Positions 47,501 to 61,899 of a DNA stretch of 64,000 nucleotides are shown here, piece after piece. The position numbers and the translations under genes were made by a program. Source of the stretch: Muricea muricata (Eukaryota > Cnidaria > Anthozoa > Malacalcyonacea > Plexauridae). The notes beneath the pieces were generated by a model that was not told where the DNA came from, did not search any database, and saw only the letters and a program-made list of their open reading frames with translations. The first letter of the stretch is position 1, and each line of letters begins with the position of its first letter. The stretch covers positions 9,570,004-9,634,003 of the forward strand of contig OY979728.1 of NCBI GenBank assembly GCA_963855995.1, in the 5' to 3' direction.

Positions 47501-50500
47501 GGATTTGACTCATTTCACCTATTTTGGCTGAACATTGGCCTTGGATGTGGTAAGTGTTTTCATTCGGCATTTTCCCATATTACATGGAAATGATGTAAAA
47601 TTCTTCATGCATTACCGGATCAGCTCACGCTCGGATTTTAGCTAAGTTTGGGGCACTAGAGATGTACTTGGGACACTGTGCTAGTGTTGACCACTATGTT
47701 TGAACTTTTCTTACTTTGGTATATTGGCCTGAATTTTTGAAATTTTTCTAAATGCGATGAAATGTCATGAAACTTAGCTCAAAATGATGAATTAGGTCAT
47801 TGTATATGAAAAAACTTAGTTTGGAACCGGAACAACTTATCTTATTGCTGTTTTAGGATTTGACTCATTTCACCTATTTTGGCTGAACATTGGCCTTGGA
47901 TGTGGTAAGTGTTTTCATTTGGCATTTTCCCATATTACATGGAAATGATGTAAAATTCTTCATGCATTACCGGAACAGCTCACGCTCGGATTTTAGCTAA
48001 GTTTGGGGCACTAGAGATGTACTTGGGACACTCTGCTAGTGTTGACCACTATGTTTGAACTTTTCCCACTTTGGTATATTGGCCTGAATTTTTGAAATTT
48101 TCTAAATGCGATGAAATGTCATGAAACTTAGCTCAAAATGATGAATTAGGTCATTGTATATGAAAAAACTTAGTTTGGAACCGGAACAACTTATCTTATT
48201 GCTGTTTTAGGATTTGACTCATTTCACCTATTTTGGGTGAACATTGGCCTTGGATGTGGTAAGTGTTTTCATTCGGCATTTTCCCATATTACAAGGAAAT
48301 GATGTAAAATTCTTCATGCATTACCGGATCAGCTCACGCTCGGATTTTAGCTAAGTTTGGGGCACTAGAGATGTACTTGGGACACTGTGCTAGTGTTGAC
48401 CACTATGTTTGAACTTTTCCCACTTTGGTATATTGGCCTGAATTTTTGAAATTTTTCTAAATGCGATGAAATGTCATGAAACTTAGCTCAAAATGATGAA
48501 TTAGGTCATTGTATATGAAAAAACGTAGTGTGGAACCGGAACAACTTATCTAATTGCTGTTTTAGGATTTGACTCATTTCACCTATTTTGGCTGAACATT
48601 GGCCTTGGATGTGGTAAGTGTTTTCATTCGGCATTTTCCCATATTACATGGAAATGATGTAAAATTCTTCATGCATTACCGGATCAGCTCACGCTCGGAT
48701 TTTAGATAAGTTTGGGGCACTAGAGATGTACTTGTCACACTGTGCTAGTGTTGACCACTATGTTTGAACTTTTCCCACTTTGGTATATTGGCCACAATTT
48801 TTGAAATTTTTCTAAATGCGATGAAATGTCATGAAACTTAGCTCAAAATGATGAATTAGGTCATTGTATATGAAAAAACTTAGTTTGGAACCGGAACAAC
48901 TTATCTTATTGCTGTTTTAGGATTTGACTCATTTCACCTATTTTGGCTGAACATTGGCCTTGGATGTGGTAAGTGTTTTCATTCGGCATTTTCCCATATT
49001 ACATGGAAATGATGTAAAATTCTTCATGCATTACCGGATCAGCTCACGCTCGGATTTTAGCTAAGTTTGGGGCACTAGAGATGTACTTGGGACACTGTGC
49101 TAGTGTTGACCACTATGTTTGAACTTTTCCCACTTTGGTATATTGGACTGAATTGTTGAAATTTTTCTAAATGCGATGAAATGTCATGAAACTTAGCTCA
49201 AAATGATGAATTAGGTCATTGTATATGAAAAAACTTAGTTTGGAACCGGAACAACTTATCTTATTGCTGTTTTAGGATTTGACTCATTTCTCCTATTTTG
49301 GGTGAACATTGGCCTTGGATGTGGTAAGTGTTTTCATTCGGCATTTTCCCATATTACGTGGAAATGATGTAAAATTCTTCATGCATTACCGGATCAGCTC
49401 ACGCTCGGATTTTAGCTAAGTTTGGGGCACTAGAGATGTACCTGGGACACTGTGCTAGTGTTGACCACTATGTTTGAACTTTTCCCACTTTGGTATATTG
49501 GCCTGAATTTTTAAAATTTTTCTAAATGCGATGAAATGCCATGAAACTTAGCTCAAAATGATGAATTAGGTCATTGTATATGAAAAAACTTAGTTTGGAA
49601 CCGGAACAACTCATCTTATTGCTGTTTTAGGATTTGACTCATTTCACCTATTTTGGCTGAACATTGGCCTTGGATGTGGTAAGTGTTTTCATTTGGCATT
49701 TTCCCATATTACATGGAAATGATGTAAAATTCTTCATGCATTACCGGAACAGCTCACGCTCGGATTTTAGCTAAGTTTGGGGCACTAGAGATGTACTTGG
49801 GACACTCTGCTAGTGTTGACCACTATGTTTGAACTTTTCCCACTTTGGTATATTGGCCTGAATTTTTGAAATTTTTCTAAATGCGATGAAATGTCATGAA
49901 ACTTAGCTCAAAATGATGAATTAGGTCATTGTATATGAAAAAACGTAGTTTGGAACCGGAACAACTTATCTTATTGCTCTTTTAGGATTTGACTCATTTC
50001 ACCTATTTTGGCTGAACATTGGCCTTGGATGTGGTAAGTGTTTTCATTCGGCATTTTCCCATATTACATGGAAATGATGTAAAATTCTTCATGCATTACC
50101 GGATCAGCTCACGCTCGGATTTTAGCTAAGTTTGGGGCACTAGAGATGTACTTGGGACACTGTGCTAGTGTTGACCACTATGTTTGAACTTTTCCCACTT
50201 TGGTATATTGGCCTGAATTTTTGAAATTTTTCTAAATGCGATGAAATGTCATGAAACTTAGCTCAAAATGATGAATTAGGTGATTGTATATGAAAAAACT
50301 TAGTTTGGAACCGGAACAACTTATCTTATTGCTGTTTTAGGATTTGACTCATTTCACCTATTTTGGCTGATTATTGGCTTTGGATGTGGTAGGTGTTTTC
50401 ATTTGGCATTTTCCCATATTACATGGAAATGATGTAAAATTCTTCATGCATTACCGGATCAGCTCACGCTCGAATTTTAGCTAAGTTTGGGGCACTAGAG

Positions 50501-51600
50501 ATGTACTTGGGACACTGTGCTAGTGTTGACCACTATGTTTGAACTTTTCCCACTTTGGTATATTGGCCTGAATTTTTGAAATTTTTCTAAATGCGATGAA
50601 ATGTCATGAAACTTAGCTCAAAATGATGAATTAGGTCATTGTATATGAAAAAACTTAGTTTGGAACCGGAACAACTTATCTTATTGCTGTTTTAGGATTT
50701 GACTCATTTCACCTATTTTGGCTGAACATTGGCCTTGGATGTGGTAAGTGTTTTCATTTGGCATTTTCCCATATGACATGGAAATGATGTAAAATTCTTC
50801 ATGCATTACCGGAACAGCTCACGCTCGGATTTTAGCTAAGTTTGGGGCACTAGAGATGTACTTGGGACACTCTGCTAGTGTTGACCACTATGTTTGAACT
50901 TTTCCCACTTTGGTATATTGGCCTGAATTTTTGAAATTTTTCTAAATGCGATGAAATGTCATGAAACTTAGCTCAAAATGATGAATTAGGTCATTGTATA
51001 TGAAAAAACGTAGTTTGGAACCGGAACAACTTATCTTATTGCTGTTTTAGGATTTGACTCATTTCACCTATTTTGGCTGAACATTGGCCTTGGATGTGGT
51101 AAGTGTTTTCATTCGGCATTTTCCCATATTACATGGAAATGATGTAAAATTCTTCATGCATTACCGGATCAGCTCACGCTCGGATTTTAGCTAAGTTTGG
51201 GGCACTAGAGATGTACTTGGGACACTGTGCTAGTGTTGACCACTATGTTTGAACTTTTCTTACTTTGGTATATTGGCCTGAATTTTTGAAATTTTTCTAA
51301 ATGCGATGAAATGTCATGAAACTTACCTCAAAATGATGAATTAGGTCATTGTATATGAAAAAACTTAGTTTGGAACCGGAACAACTCATCTTATTGCTGT
51401 TTTAGGATTTGACTCATTTCACCTATTTTGGCTGAACATTGGCCTTGGATGTGGTAAGTGTTTTCATTTGGCATTTTCCCATATGACATGGAAATGATGT
51501 AAAATTCTTCATGCATTACCGGAACAGCTCACGCTCGGATTTTAGCTAAGTTTGGGGCACTAGAGATGTACTTGGGACACTCTGCTAGTGTTGACCACTA
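44500..51600 (+). repeat. Higher-order repeat: 10-mer of about 3548 bp, two copies
   Basis: TTGGCCACAAT is at 45242 and 48790, GTGATTGTAT at 46731 and 50280, and CTGATTATTGGC at 46818 and 50367. The same monomer series, shortened by one, is the 9-mer at 30.4-35.7 kb, so the two regions share a common ancestor block. Confidence 0.82.
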
Positions 51601-53127
51601 TGTTTGAACTTTTCCCACTTTGGTATATTGGCCTGAATTTTTAAAATTTTTCTAAATGCGATGAAATGCCATGAAACTTAGCTCAAAATGATGAATTAGG
51701 TCATTGTATATGAAAAAACTTAGTTTGGAACCGGAGCAACTTATCTTATTGCTGTTTTAGGATTTGACTCATTTCACCTATTTTGGCTGAACATTGGCCT
51801 TGGATGTGGTAAGTGTTTTCATTTGGCATTTTCCCATATTACATGGAAATGATGTAAAATTCTTCATGCATTACCGGAACAGCTCACGCTCGGATTTTAG
51901 CTAAGTTTGGGGCACTAGAGATGTACTTGGGACACTCTGCTAGTGTTGAACATTATATTTGAACTTTTCCCACTTTGGTATATTGGCCTGAATTTTTGAA
52001 ATTTTCTAAATGCGATGAAATGTCATGAAACTTAGCTCAAAATGATGAATTAGGTCATTGTATATGAAAAAACGTAGTTTGGAACCGGAACAACTTATCT
52101 TATTGCTGTTTTAGGATTTGACTCATTTCACCTATTTTGGCTGAACATTGGCCTTGGATGTGGTAAGTGTTTTCATTCGGCATTTTCCCATATTACATGG
52201 AAATGATGTAAAATTCTTCATGCATTACCGGATCAGCTCACGCTCGGATTTTAGCTAAGTTTGGGGCACTAGAGATGTACTTGGGACACTGTGCTAGTGT
52301 TGACCACTATGTTTGAACTTTTCTTACTTTGGTATATTGGCCTGAATTTTTGAAATTTTTCTAAATGCGATGAAATGTCATGAAACTTACCTCAAAATGA
52401 TGAATTAGGTCATTGTATATGAAAAAACTTAGTTTGGAACCGGAACAACTCATCTTATTGCTGTTTTAGGATTTGACTCATTTCACCTATTTTGGCTGAA
52501 CATTGGCCTTGGATGTGGCAAGTGTTTTCATTTGGCATTTTCCCATATGACATGGAAATGATGTAAAATTCTTCATGCATTACCGGAACAGCTCACGCTC
52601 GGATTTTAGCTAAGTTTGGGGCACTAGAGATGTACTTGGGACACTCTGCTAGTGTTGACCACTATGTTTGAACTTTTCCCACTTTGGTATATTGGCCTGA
52701 ATTTTTAAAATTTTTCTAAATGCGATGAAATGCCATGAAACTTAGCTCAAAATGATGAATTAGGTCATTGTATATGAAAAAACTTAGTTTGGAACCGGAG
52801 CAACTTATCTTATTGCTGTTTTAGGATTTGACTCATTTCACCTATTTTGGCTGAACATTGGCCTTGGATGTGGTAAGTGTTTTCATTTGGCATTTTCCCA
52901 TATTACATGGAAATGATGTAAAATTCTTCATGCATTACCGGAACAGCTCACGCTCGGATTTTAGCTAAGTTTGGGGCACTAGAGATGTACTTGGGACACT
53001 CTGCTAGTGTTGAACATTATATTTGAACTTTTCCCACTTTGGTATATTGGCCTGAATTTTTGAAATTTTCTAAATGCGATGAAATGTCATGAAACTTAGC
53101 TCAAAATGATGAATTAGGTCATTGTAT
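51000..53127 (+). repeat. Higher-order repeat: 3-mer of 1063 bp, two copies
   Basis: GAACATTATATTTG is at 51947 and 53010, and CCGGAGCAACTT at about 51,734 and 52,797. The 1063-bp offset is 3 x 355 minus the two-base deletion GAAATTTTCTAAAT. A third instance of the GAACATTATATTTG marker is at 58333. Confidence 0.82.
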
Positions 53128-56100
53128 ATGAAAAAACGTAGTTTGGAACCGGAACAACTTATCTTATTGCTGTTTTAGGATTTGACTCATTTCACCTATT
53201 TTGGCTGAACATTGGCCTTGGATGTGGTAAGTGTTTTCATTCGGCATTTTCCCATATTACATGGAAATGATGTAAAATTCTTCATGCATTACCGGAACAG
53301 CTCACGCTCGGATTTTAGCTAAGTTTGGGGCACTAGAGATGTACTTGGGACACTCTGCTAGTGTTGACCACTATGTTTGAACTTTTCCCACTTTGGTATA
53401 TTGGCCTGAATTTTTGAAATTTTTCTAAATGCGATGAAATGTCATGAAACTTAGCTCAAAATGATGAATTAGGCCATTGTATATGAAAAAACGTAGTTTG
53501 GAACCGGAACAACTTATCTTATTGCTGTTTTAGGATTTGACTCATTTCACCTATTTTGGCTGAACATTGGCCTTGGATGTGGTAAGTGTTTTCATTCGGC
53601 ATTTTCCCATATTACATGGAAATGATGTAAAATTCTTCATGCATTACCGGATCAGCTCACGCTCGGATTTTAGCTAAGTTTGGGGCACTAGAGATGTACT
53701 TGGGACACTGTGCTAGTGTTGACCACTATGTTTGAACTTTTCTTACTTTGGTATATTGGCCTGAATTTTTGAAATTTTTCTAAATGCGATGAAATGTCAT
53801 GAAACTTACCTCAAAATGATGAATTAGGTCATTGTATATGAAAAAACTTAGTTTGGAACCGGAACAACTTATCTTATTGCTGTTTTAGGATTTGACTCAT
53901 TTCACCTATTTTGGCTGAACATTGGCCTTGGATGTGGTAAGTGTTTTCATTTGGCATTTTCCCATATGACATGGAAATGATGTAAAATTCTTCATGCATT
54001 ACCGGAACAGCTCACGCTCGGATTTTAGCTAAGTTTGGGGCACTAGAGATGTACTTGGGACACTCTGCTAGTGTTGACCACTATGTTTGAACTTTTCCCA
54101 CTTTGGTATATTGGCCTGAATTTTTAAAATTTTTCTAAATGCGATGAAATGCCATGAAACTTAGCTCAAAATGATGAATTAGGTCATTGTATATGAAAAA
54201 ACTTAGTTTGGAACCAGAACAACTTATCTTATTGCTGTTTTAGGATTTGACTCATTTCACCTATTTTGGCTGAACATTGGCCTTGGATGTGGTAAGTGTT
54301 TTCATTTGGCATTTTCCCATATTACATGGAAATGATGTAAAATTCTTCATGCATTACCGGAACAGCTCACGCTCGGATTTTAGCTAAGTTTGGGGCACTA
54401 GAGATGTACTTGGGACACTCTGCTAGTGTTGAACACTATGTTTGAACTTTTCCCACTTTGGTATATTGGCCTGAATTTTTGAAATTTTCTAAATGCGATG
54501 AAATGTCATGAAACTTAGCTCAAATTGATGAATTAGGTCATTGTATATGAAAAAACTTAGTTTGGAACCGGAACAACTCATCTTATTGCTGTTTTAGGAT
54601 TTGACTCATTTCACCTATTTTGGCTGAACATTGGCCTTGGATGTGGTAAGTGTTTTCATTTGGCATTTTCCCATATTACATGGAAATGATGTAAAATTCT
54701 TCATGCATTACCGGAACAGCTCACGCTCGGATTTTAGCTAAGTTTGGGGCACTAGAGATGTACTTGGGACACTCTGCTAGTGTTGACCACTATGTTTGAA
54801 CTTTTCCCACTTTGGTATATTGGCCTGAATTTTTGAAATTTTCTAAATGCGATGAAATGTCATGAAACTTAGCTCAAAATGATGAATTAGGTCATTGTAT
54901 ATGAAAAAACGTAGTTTGGAACCGGAACAACTTATCTTATTGCTCTTTTAGGATTTGACTCATTTCACCTATTTTGGCTGAACATTGGCCTTGGATGTGG
55001 TAAGTGTTTTCATTCGGCATTTTCCCATATTACATGGAAATGATGTAAAATTCTTCATGCATTACCGGATCAGCTCACGCTCGGATTTTAGCTAAGTTTG
55101 GGGCACTAGAGATGTACTTGGGACACTGTGCTAGTGTTGACCACTATGTTTGAACTTTTCCCACTTTGGTATATTGGCCTGAATTTTTGAAATTTTTCTA
55201 AATGCGATGAAATGTCATGAAACTTAGCTCAAAATGATGAATTAGGTGATTGTATATGAAAAAACTTAGTTTGGAACCGGAACAACTTATCTTATTGCTG
55301 TTTTAGGATTTGACTCATTTCACCTATTTTGGCTGATTATTGGCTTTGGATGTGGTAGGTGTTTTCATTTGGCATTTTCCCATATTACATGGAAATGATG
55401 TAAAATTCTTCATGCATTACCGGATCAGCTCACGCTCGAATTTTAGCTAAGTTTGGGGCACTAGAGATGTACTTGGGACACTGTGCTAGTGTTGACCACT
55501 ATGTTTGAACTTTTCCCACTTTGGTATATTGGCCTGAATTTTTGAAATTTTTCTAAATGCGATGAAATGTCATGAAACTTAGCTCAAAATGATGAATTAG
55601 GTCATTGTATATGAAAAAACTTAGTTTGGAACCGGAACAACTTATCTTATTGCTGTTTTAGGATTTGACTCATTTCACCTATTTTGGCTGAACATTGGCC
55701 TTGGATGTGGTAAGTGTTTTCATTTGGCATTTTCCCATATGACATGGAAATGATGTAAAATTCTTCATGCATTACCGGAACAGCTCACGCTCGGATTTTA
55801 GCTAAGTTTGGGGCACTAGAGATGTAGTTGGGACACTCTGCTAGTGTTGACCACTATGTTTGAACTTTTCCCACTTTGGTATATTGGCCTGAATTTTTGA
55901 AATTTTTCTAAATGCGATGAAATGTCATGAAACTTAGCTCAAAATGATGAATTAGGCCATTGTATATGAAAAAACGTAGTTTGGAACCGGAACAACTTAT
56001 CTTATTGCTGTTTTAGGATTTGACTCATTTCACCTATTTTGGCTGAACATTGGCCTTGGATGTGGTAAGTGTTTTCATTTGGCATTTTCCCATATTACAT

Positions 56101-59100
56101 GGAAATGATGTAAAATTCTTCATGCATTACCGGATCAGCTCACGCTCGGATTTTAGCTAAGTTTGGGGCACTAGAGATGTACTTGGGTCACTGTGCTAGT
56201 GTTGACCACTATGTTTGAAATTTTCTTACTTTGGTATATTGGCCTGAATTTTTGAAATTTTTCTAAATGCGATGAAATGTCATGAAACTTACCTCAAAAT
56301 GATGAATTAGGTCATTGTATATGAAAAAACTTAGTTTGGAACCGGAACAACTTATCTTATTGCTGTTTTAGGATTTGACTCATTTCACCTATTTTGGCTG
56401 AACATTGGCCTTGGATGTGGTAAGTGTTTTCATTTGGCATTTTCCCATATTACATGGAAATGATGTAAAATTCTTCATGCATTACCGGAACAGCTCACGC
56501 TCGGATTTTAGCTAAGTTTGGGGCACTAGAGATGTACTTGGGACACTGTGCTAGTGTTGACCACTATGTTTGAACTTTTCCCACTTTGGTATATTGGCCT
56601 GAATTTTTGAAATTTTTCTAAATGCGATGAAATGTCATGAAACTTAGCTCAAAATGATGAATTAGGTCATTGTATATGAAAAAACTTAGTTTGGAACCGG
56701 AACAACTTATCTTATTGCTGTTTTAGGATTTGACTCATTTCACCTATTTTGGCTGATTATTGGCCTTGGATGTGGTAGGTGTTTTCATTCGGCATTTTCC
56801 CATATTACATGGAAATGATGTAAAATTCTTCATGCATTACCGGATCAGCTCACGCTCGAATTTTAGCTAAGTTTGGGGCACTAGAGATGTACTTGGGACA
56901 CTGTGCTAGTGTTGACCACTATGTTTGAACTTTTCCCACTTTGGTATATTGGCCTGAATTTTTGAAATTTTTCTAAATGCGATGAAATGTCATGAAACTT
57001 AGCTCAAAATGATGAATTAGGTCATTGTATATGAAAAAACTTAGTTTGGAACCGGAACAACTTATCTTATTGCTGTTTTAGGATTTGACTCATTTCACCT
57101 ATTTTGGCTGAACATTGGCCTTGGATGTGGTAAGTGTTTTCATTTGGCATTTTCCCATATGACATGGAAATGATGTAAAATTCTTCATGCATTACCGGAA
57201 CAGCTCACGCTCGGATTTTAGCTAAGTTTGGGGCACTAGAGATGTACTTGGGACACTCTGCTAGTGTTGACCACTATGTTTGAACTTTTCCCACTTTGGT
57301 ATATTGGCCTGAATTTTTGAAATTTTTCTAAATGCGATGAAATGTCATGAAACTTAGCTCAAAATGATGAATTAGGTCATTGTATATGAAAAAACGTAGT
57401 TTGGAACCGGAACAACTTATCTTATTGCTGTTTTAGGATTTGACTCATTTCACCTATTTTGGCTGAACATTGGCCTTGGATGTGGTAAGTGTTTTCATTC
57501 GGCATTTTCCCATATTACATGGAAATGATGTAAAATTCTTCATGCATTACCGGATCAGCTCACGCTCGGATTTTAGCTAAGTTTGGGGCACTAGAGATGT
57601 ACTTGGGACACTGTGCTAGTGTTGACCACTATGTTTGAACTTTTCTTACTTTGGTATATTGGCCTGAATTTTTGAAATTTTTCTAAATGCGATGAAATGT
57701 CATGAAACTTACCTCAAAATGATGAATTAGGTCATTGTATATGAAAAAACTTAGTTTGGAACCGGAACAACTCATCTTATTGCTGTTTTAGGATTTGACT
57801 CATTTCACCTATTGTTGCTGAACATTGGCCTTGGATGTGGTAAGTGTTTTCATTTGGCATTTTCCCATATGACATGGAAATGATGTAAAATTCTTCATGC
57901 ATTACCGGAACAGCTCACGCTCGGATTTTAGCTAAGTTTGGGGCACTAGAGATGTACTTGGGACACTCTGCTAGTGTTGACCACTATGTTTGAACTTTTC
58001 CCACTTTGGTATATTGGCCTGAATTTTTAAAATTTTTCTAAATGCGATGAAATGCCATGAAACTTAGCTCAAAATGATGAATTAGGTCATTGTATATGAA
58101 AAAACTTAGTTTGGAACCGGAGCAACTTATCTTATTGCTGTTTTAGGATTTGACTCATTTCACCTATTTTGGCTGAACATTGGCCTTGGATGTGGTAAGT
58201 GTTTTCATTTGGCATTTTCCCATATTACATGGAAATGATGTAAAATTCTTCATGCATTACCGGAACAACTCACGCTCGGATTTTAGCTAAGTTTGGGGCA
58301 CTAGAGATGTAGTTGGGACACTCTGCTAGTGTTGAACATTATATTTGAACTTTTCCCACTTTGGTATATTGGCCTGAATTTTTGAAATTTTCTAAATGCG
58401 ATGAAATGTCATGAAACTTAGCTCAAAATGATGAATTAGGTCATTGTATATGAAAAAACGTAGTTTGGAACCGGAACAACTTATCTTATTGCTGTTTTAG
58501 GATTTGACTCATTTCACCTATTTTGGCTGAACATTGGCCTTGGATGTGGTAAGTGTTTTCATTCGGCATTTTCCCATATTACATGGAAATGATGTAAAAT
58601 TCTTCATGCATTACCGGAACAGCTCACGCTCGGATTTTAGCTAAGTTTGGGGCACTAGAGATGTACTTGGGACACTCTGCTAGTGTTGACCACTATGTTT
58701 GAACTTTTCCCACTTTGGTATATTGGCCTGAATTTTTGAAATTTTTCTAAATGCGATGAAATGTCATGAAACTTAGCTCAAAATGATGAATTAGGCCATT
58801 GTATATGAAAAAACGTAGTTTGGAACCGGAACAACTTATCTTATTGCTGTTTTAGGATTTGACTCATTTCACCTATTTTGGCTGAACATTGGCCTTGGAT
58901 GTGGTAAGTGTTTTCATTCGGCATTTTCCCATATTACATGGAAATGATGTAAAATTCTTCATGCATTACCGGATCAGCTCACGCTCGGATTTTAGCTAAG
59001 TTTGGGGCACTAGAGATGTACTTGGGACACTGTGCTAGTGTTGACCACTATGTTTGAACTTTTCTTACTTTGGTATATTGGCCTGAATTTTTGAAATTTT

Positions 59101-59169
59101 TCTAAATGCGATGAAATGTCATGAAACTTACCTCAAAATGATGAATTAGGTCATTGTATATGAAAAAAC

Positions 59170-60587
59170 TTAGTTTGGAACCGGAACAACTTATCTTATT
59201 GCTGTTTTAGGATTTGACTCATTTCACCTATTTTGGCTGAACATTGGCCTTGGATGTGGTAAGTGTTTTCATTTGGCATTTTCCCATATGACATGGAAAT
59301 GATGTAAAATTCTTCATGCATTACCGGAACAGCTCACGCTCGGATTTTAGCTAAGTTTGGGGCACTAGAGATGTACTTGGGACACTCTGCTAGTGTTGAC
59401 CACTATGTTTGAACTTTTCCCACTTTGGTATATTGGCCTGAATTTTTAAAATTTTTCTAAATGCGATGAAATGCCATGAAACTTAGCTCAAAATGATGAA
59501 TTAGGTCATTGTATATGAAAAAACTTAGTTTGGAACCGGAACAACTTATCTTATTGCTGTTTTAGGATTTGACTCATTTCACCTATTTTGGCTGAACATT
59601 GGCCTTGGATGTGGTAAGTGTTTTCATTTGGCATTTTCCCATATTACATGGAAATGATGTAAAATTCTTCATGCATTACCGGAACAGCTCACGCTCGGAT
59701 TTTAGCTAAGTTTGGGGCACTAGAGATGTACTTGGGACACTCTGCTAGTGTTGAACACTATGTTTGAACTTTTCCCACTTTGGTATATTGGCCTGAATTT
59801 TTGAAATTTTCTAAATGCGATGAAATGTCATGAAACTTAGCTCAAAATGATGAATTAGGTCATTGTATATGAAAAAACGTAGTTTGGAACCGGAACAACT
59901 TATCTTATTGCTGTTTTAGGATTTGACTCATTTCACCTATTTTGGCTGAACATTGGCCTTGGATGTGGTAAGTGTTTTCATTTGGCATTTTCCCATATGA
60001 CATGGAAATGATGTAAAATTCTTCATGCATTACCGGAACAGCTCACGCTCGGATTTTAGCTAAGTTTGGGGCACTAGAGATGTACTTGGGACACTCTGCT
60101 AGTGTTGACCACTATGTTTGAACTTTTCCCACTTTGGTATATTGGCCTGAATTTTTAAAATTTTTCTAAATGCGATGAAATGCCATGAAACTTAGCTCAA
60201 AATGATGAATTAGGTCATTGTATATGAAAAAACTTAGTTTGGAACCGGAACAACTTATCTTATTGCTGTTTTAGGATTTGACTCATTTCACCTATTTTGG
60301 CTGAACATTGGCCTTGGATGTGGTAAGTGTTTTCATTTGGCATTTTCCCATATTACATGGAAATGATGTAAAATTCTTCATGCATTACCGGAACAGCTCA
60401 CGCTCGGATTTTAGCTAAGTTTGGGGCACTAGAGATGTACTTGGGACACTCTGCTAGTGTTGAACACTATGTTTGAACTTTTCCCACTTTGGTATATTGG
60501 CCTGAATTTTTGAAATTTTCTAAATGCGATGAAATGTCATGAAACTTAGCTCAAAATGATGAATTAGGTCATTGTATATGAAAAAAC
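59170..60587 (+). repeat. Higher-order repeat: 2-mer of about 710 bp, two copies
   Basis: GAACACTATGTTTG is at about 59,751 and 60,461, each followed by the two-base-shortened GAAATTTTCTAAAT. They differ at ACTTAG against ACGTAG. The dimer also occurs singly near 54,430. Confidence 0.75.
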
Positions 60588-61899
60588 GTAGTTTGGAACC
60601 GGAACAACTTATCTTATTGCTGTTTTAGGATTTGACTCATTTCACCTATTTTGGCTGAACATTGGCCTTGGATGTGGTAAGTGTTTTCATTCGGCATTTT
60701 CCCATATTACATGGAAATGATGTAAAATTCTTCATGCATTACCGGATCAGCTCACGCTCGGATTTTAGATAAGTTTGGGGCACTAGAGATGTACTTGGGA
60801 CACTATGCTAGTGTTGACCACTATGTTTGAACTTTTCCCACTTTGGTATATTGGCCTGAATTTTTGAAATTTTTCTAAATGCGATGAAATGTCATGAAAC
60901 TTAGCTCAAAATAATGAATTAGGTCATTGTATATGAAAAAACTTAGTTTGGAACCGGAACAACTTATCTTATTGCTGTTTTAGGATTTGACTCATTTCAC
61001 CTATTTTGGCTGATTATTGGCCTTGGATGTGGTAGGTGTTTTCATTCGGCATTTTCCCATATTACATGGAAATGATGTAAAATTCTTCATGCATTACCGG
61101 ATCAGCTCACGCTCGAATTTTAGCTAAGTTTGGGGCACTAGAGATGTACTTGGGACACTGTGCTAGTGTTGACCACTATGTTTGAACTTTTCCCACTTTG
61201 GTATATTGGCCTGAATTTTTGAAATTTTTCTAAATGCGATGAAATGTCATGAAACTTAGCTCAAAATGATGAATTAGGTCATTGTATATGAAAAAACTTA
61301 GTTTGGAACCGGAACAACTTATCTTATTGCTGTTTTAGGATTTGACTCATTTCACCTATTTTGGCTGAACATTGGCCTTGGATGTGGTAAGTGTTTTCAT
61401 TTGGCATTTTCCCATATGACATGGAAATGATGTAAAATTCTTCATGCATTACCGGAACAGCTCACGCTCGGATTTTAGCTAAGTTTGGGGCACTAGAGAT
61501 GTACTTGGGACACTCTGCTAGTGTTGACCACTATGTTTGAACTTTTCCCACTTTGGTATATTGGCCTGAATTTTTGAAATTTTTCTAAATGCGATGAAAT
61601 GTCATGAAACTTAGCTCAAAATGATGAATTAGGCCATTGTATATGAAAAAATGTAGTTTGGAATTGGAACAACTTATCTTATTGCTGTTTTAGGATTTGA
61701 CTCATTTCACCTATTTTGGCTGAACATTGGCCTTGGATGTGGTAAGTGTTTTCATTCGGCATTTTCCCATATTACATGGAAATGATGTAAAATTCTTCAT
61801 GCATTACCGGATCAGCTCACGCTCGGATTTTAGCTAAGTTTGGGGCACTAGAGATGTACTTGGGACACTGTGCTAGTGTTGACCACTATGTTTGAACTT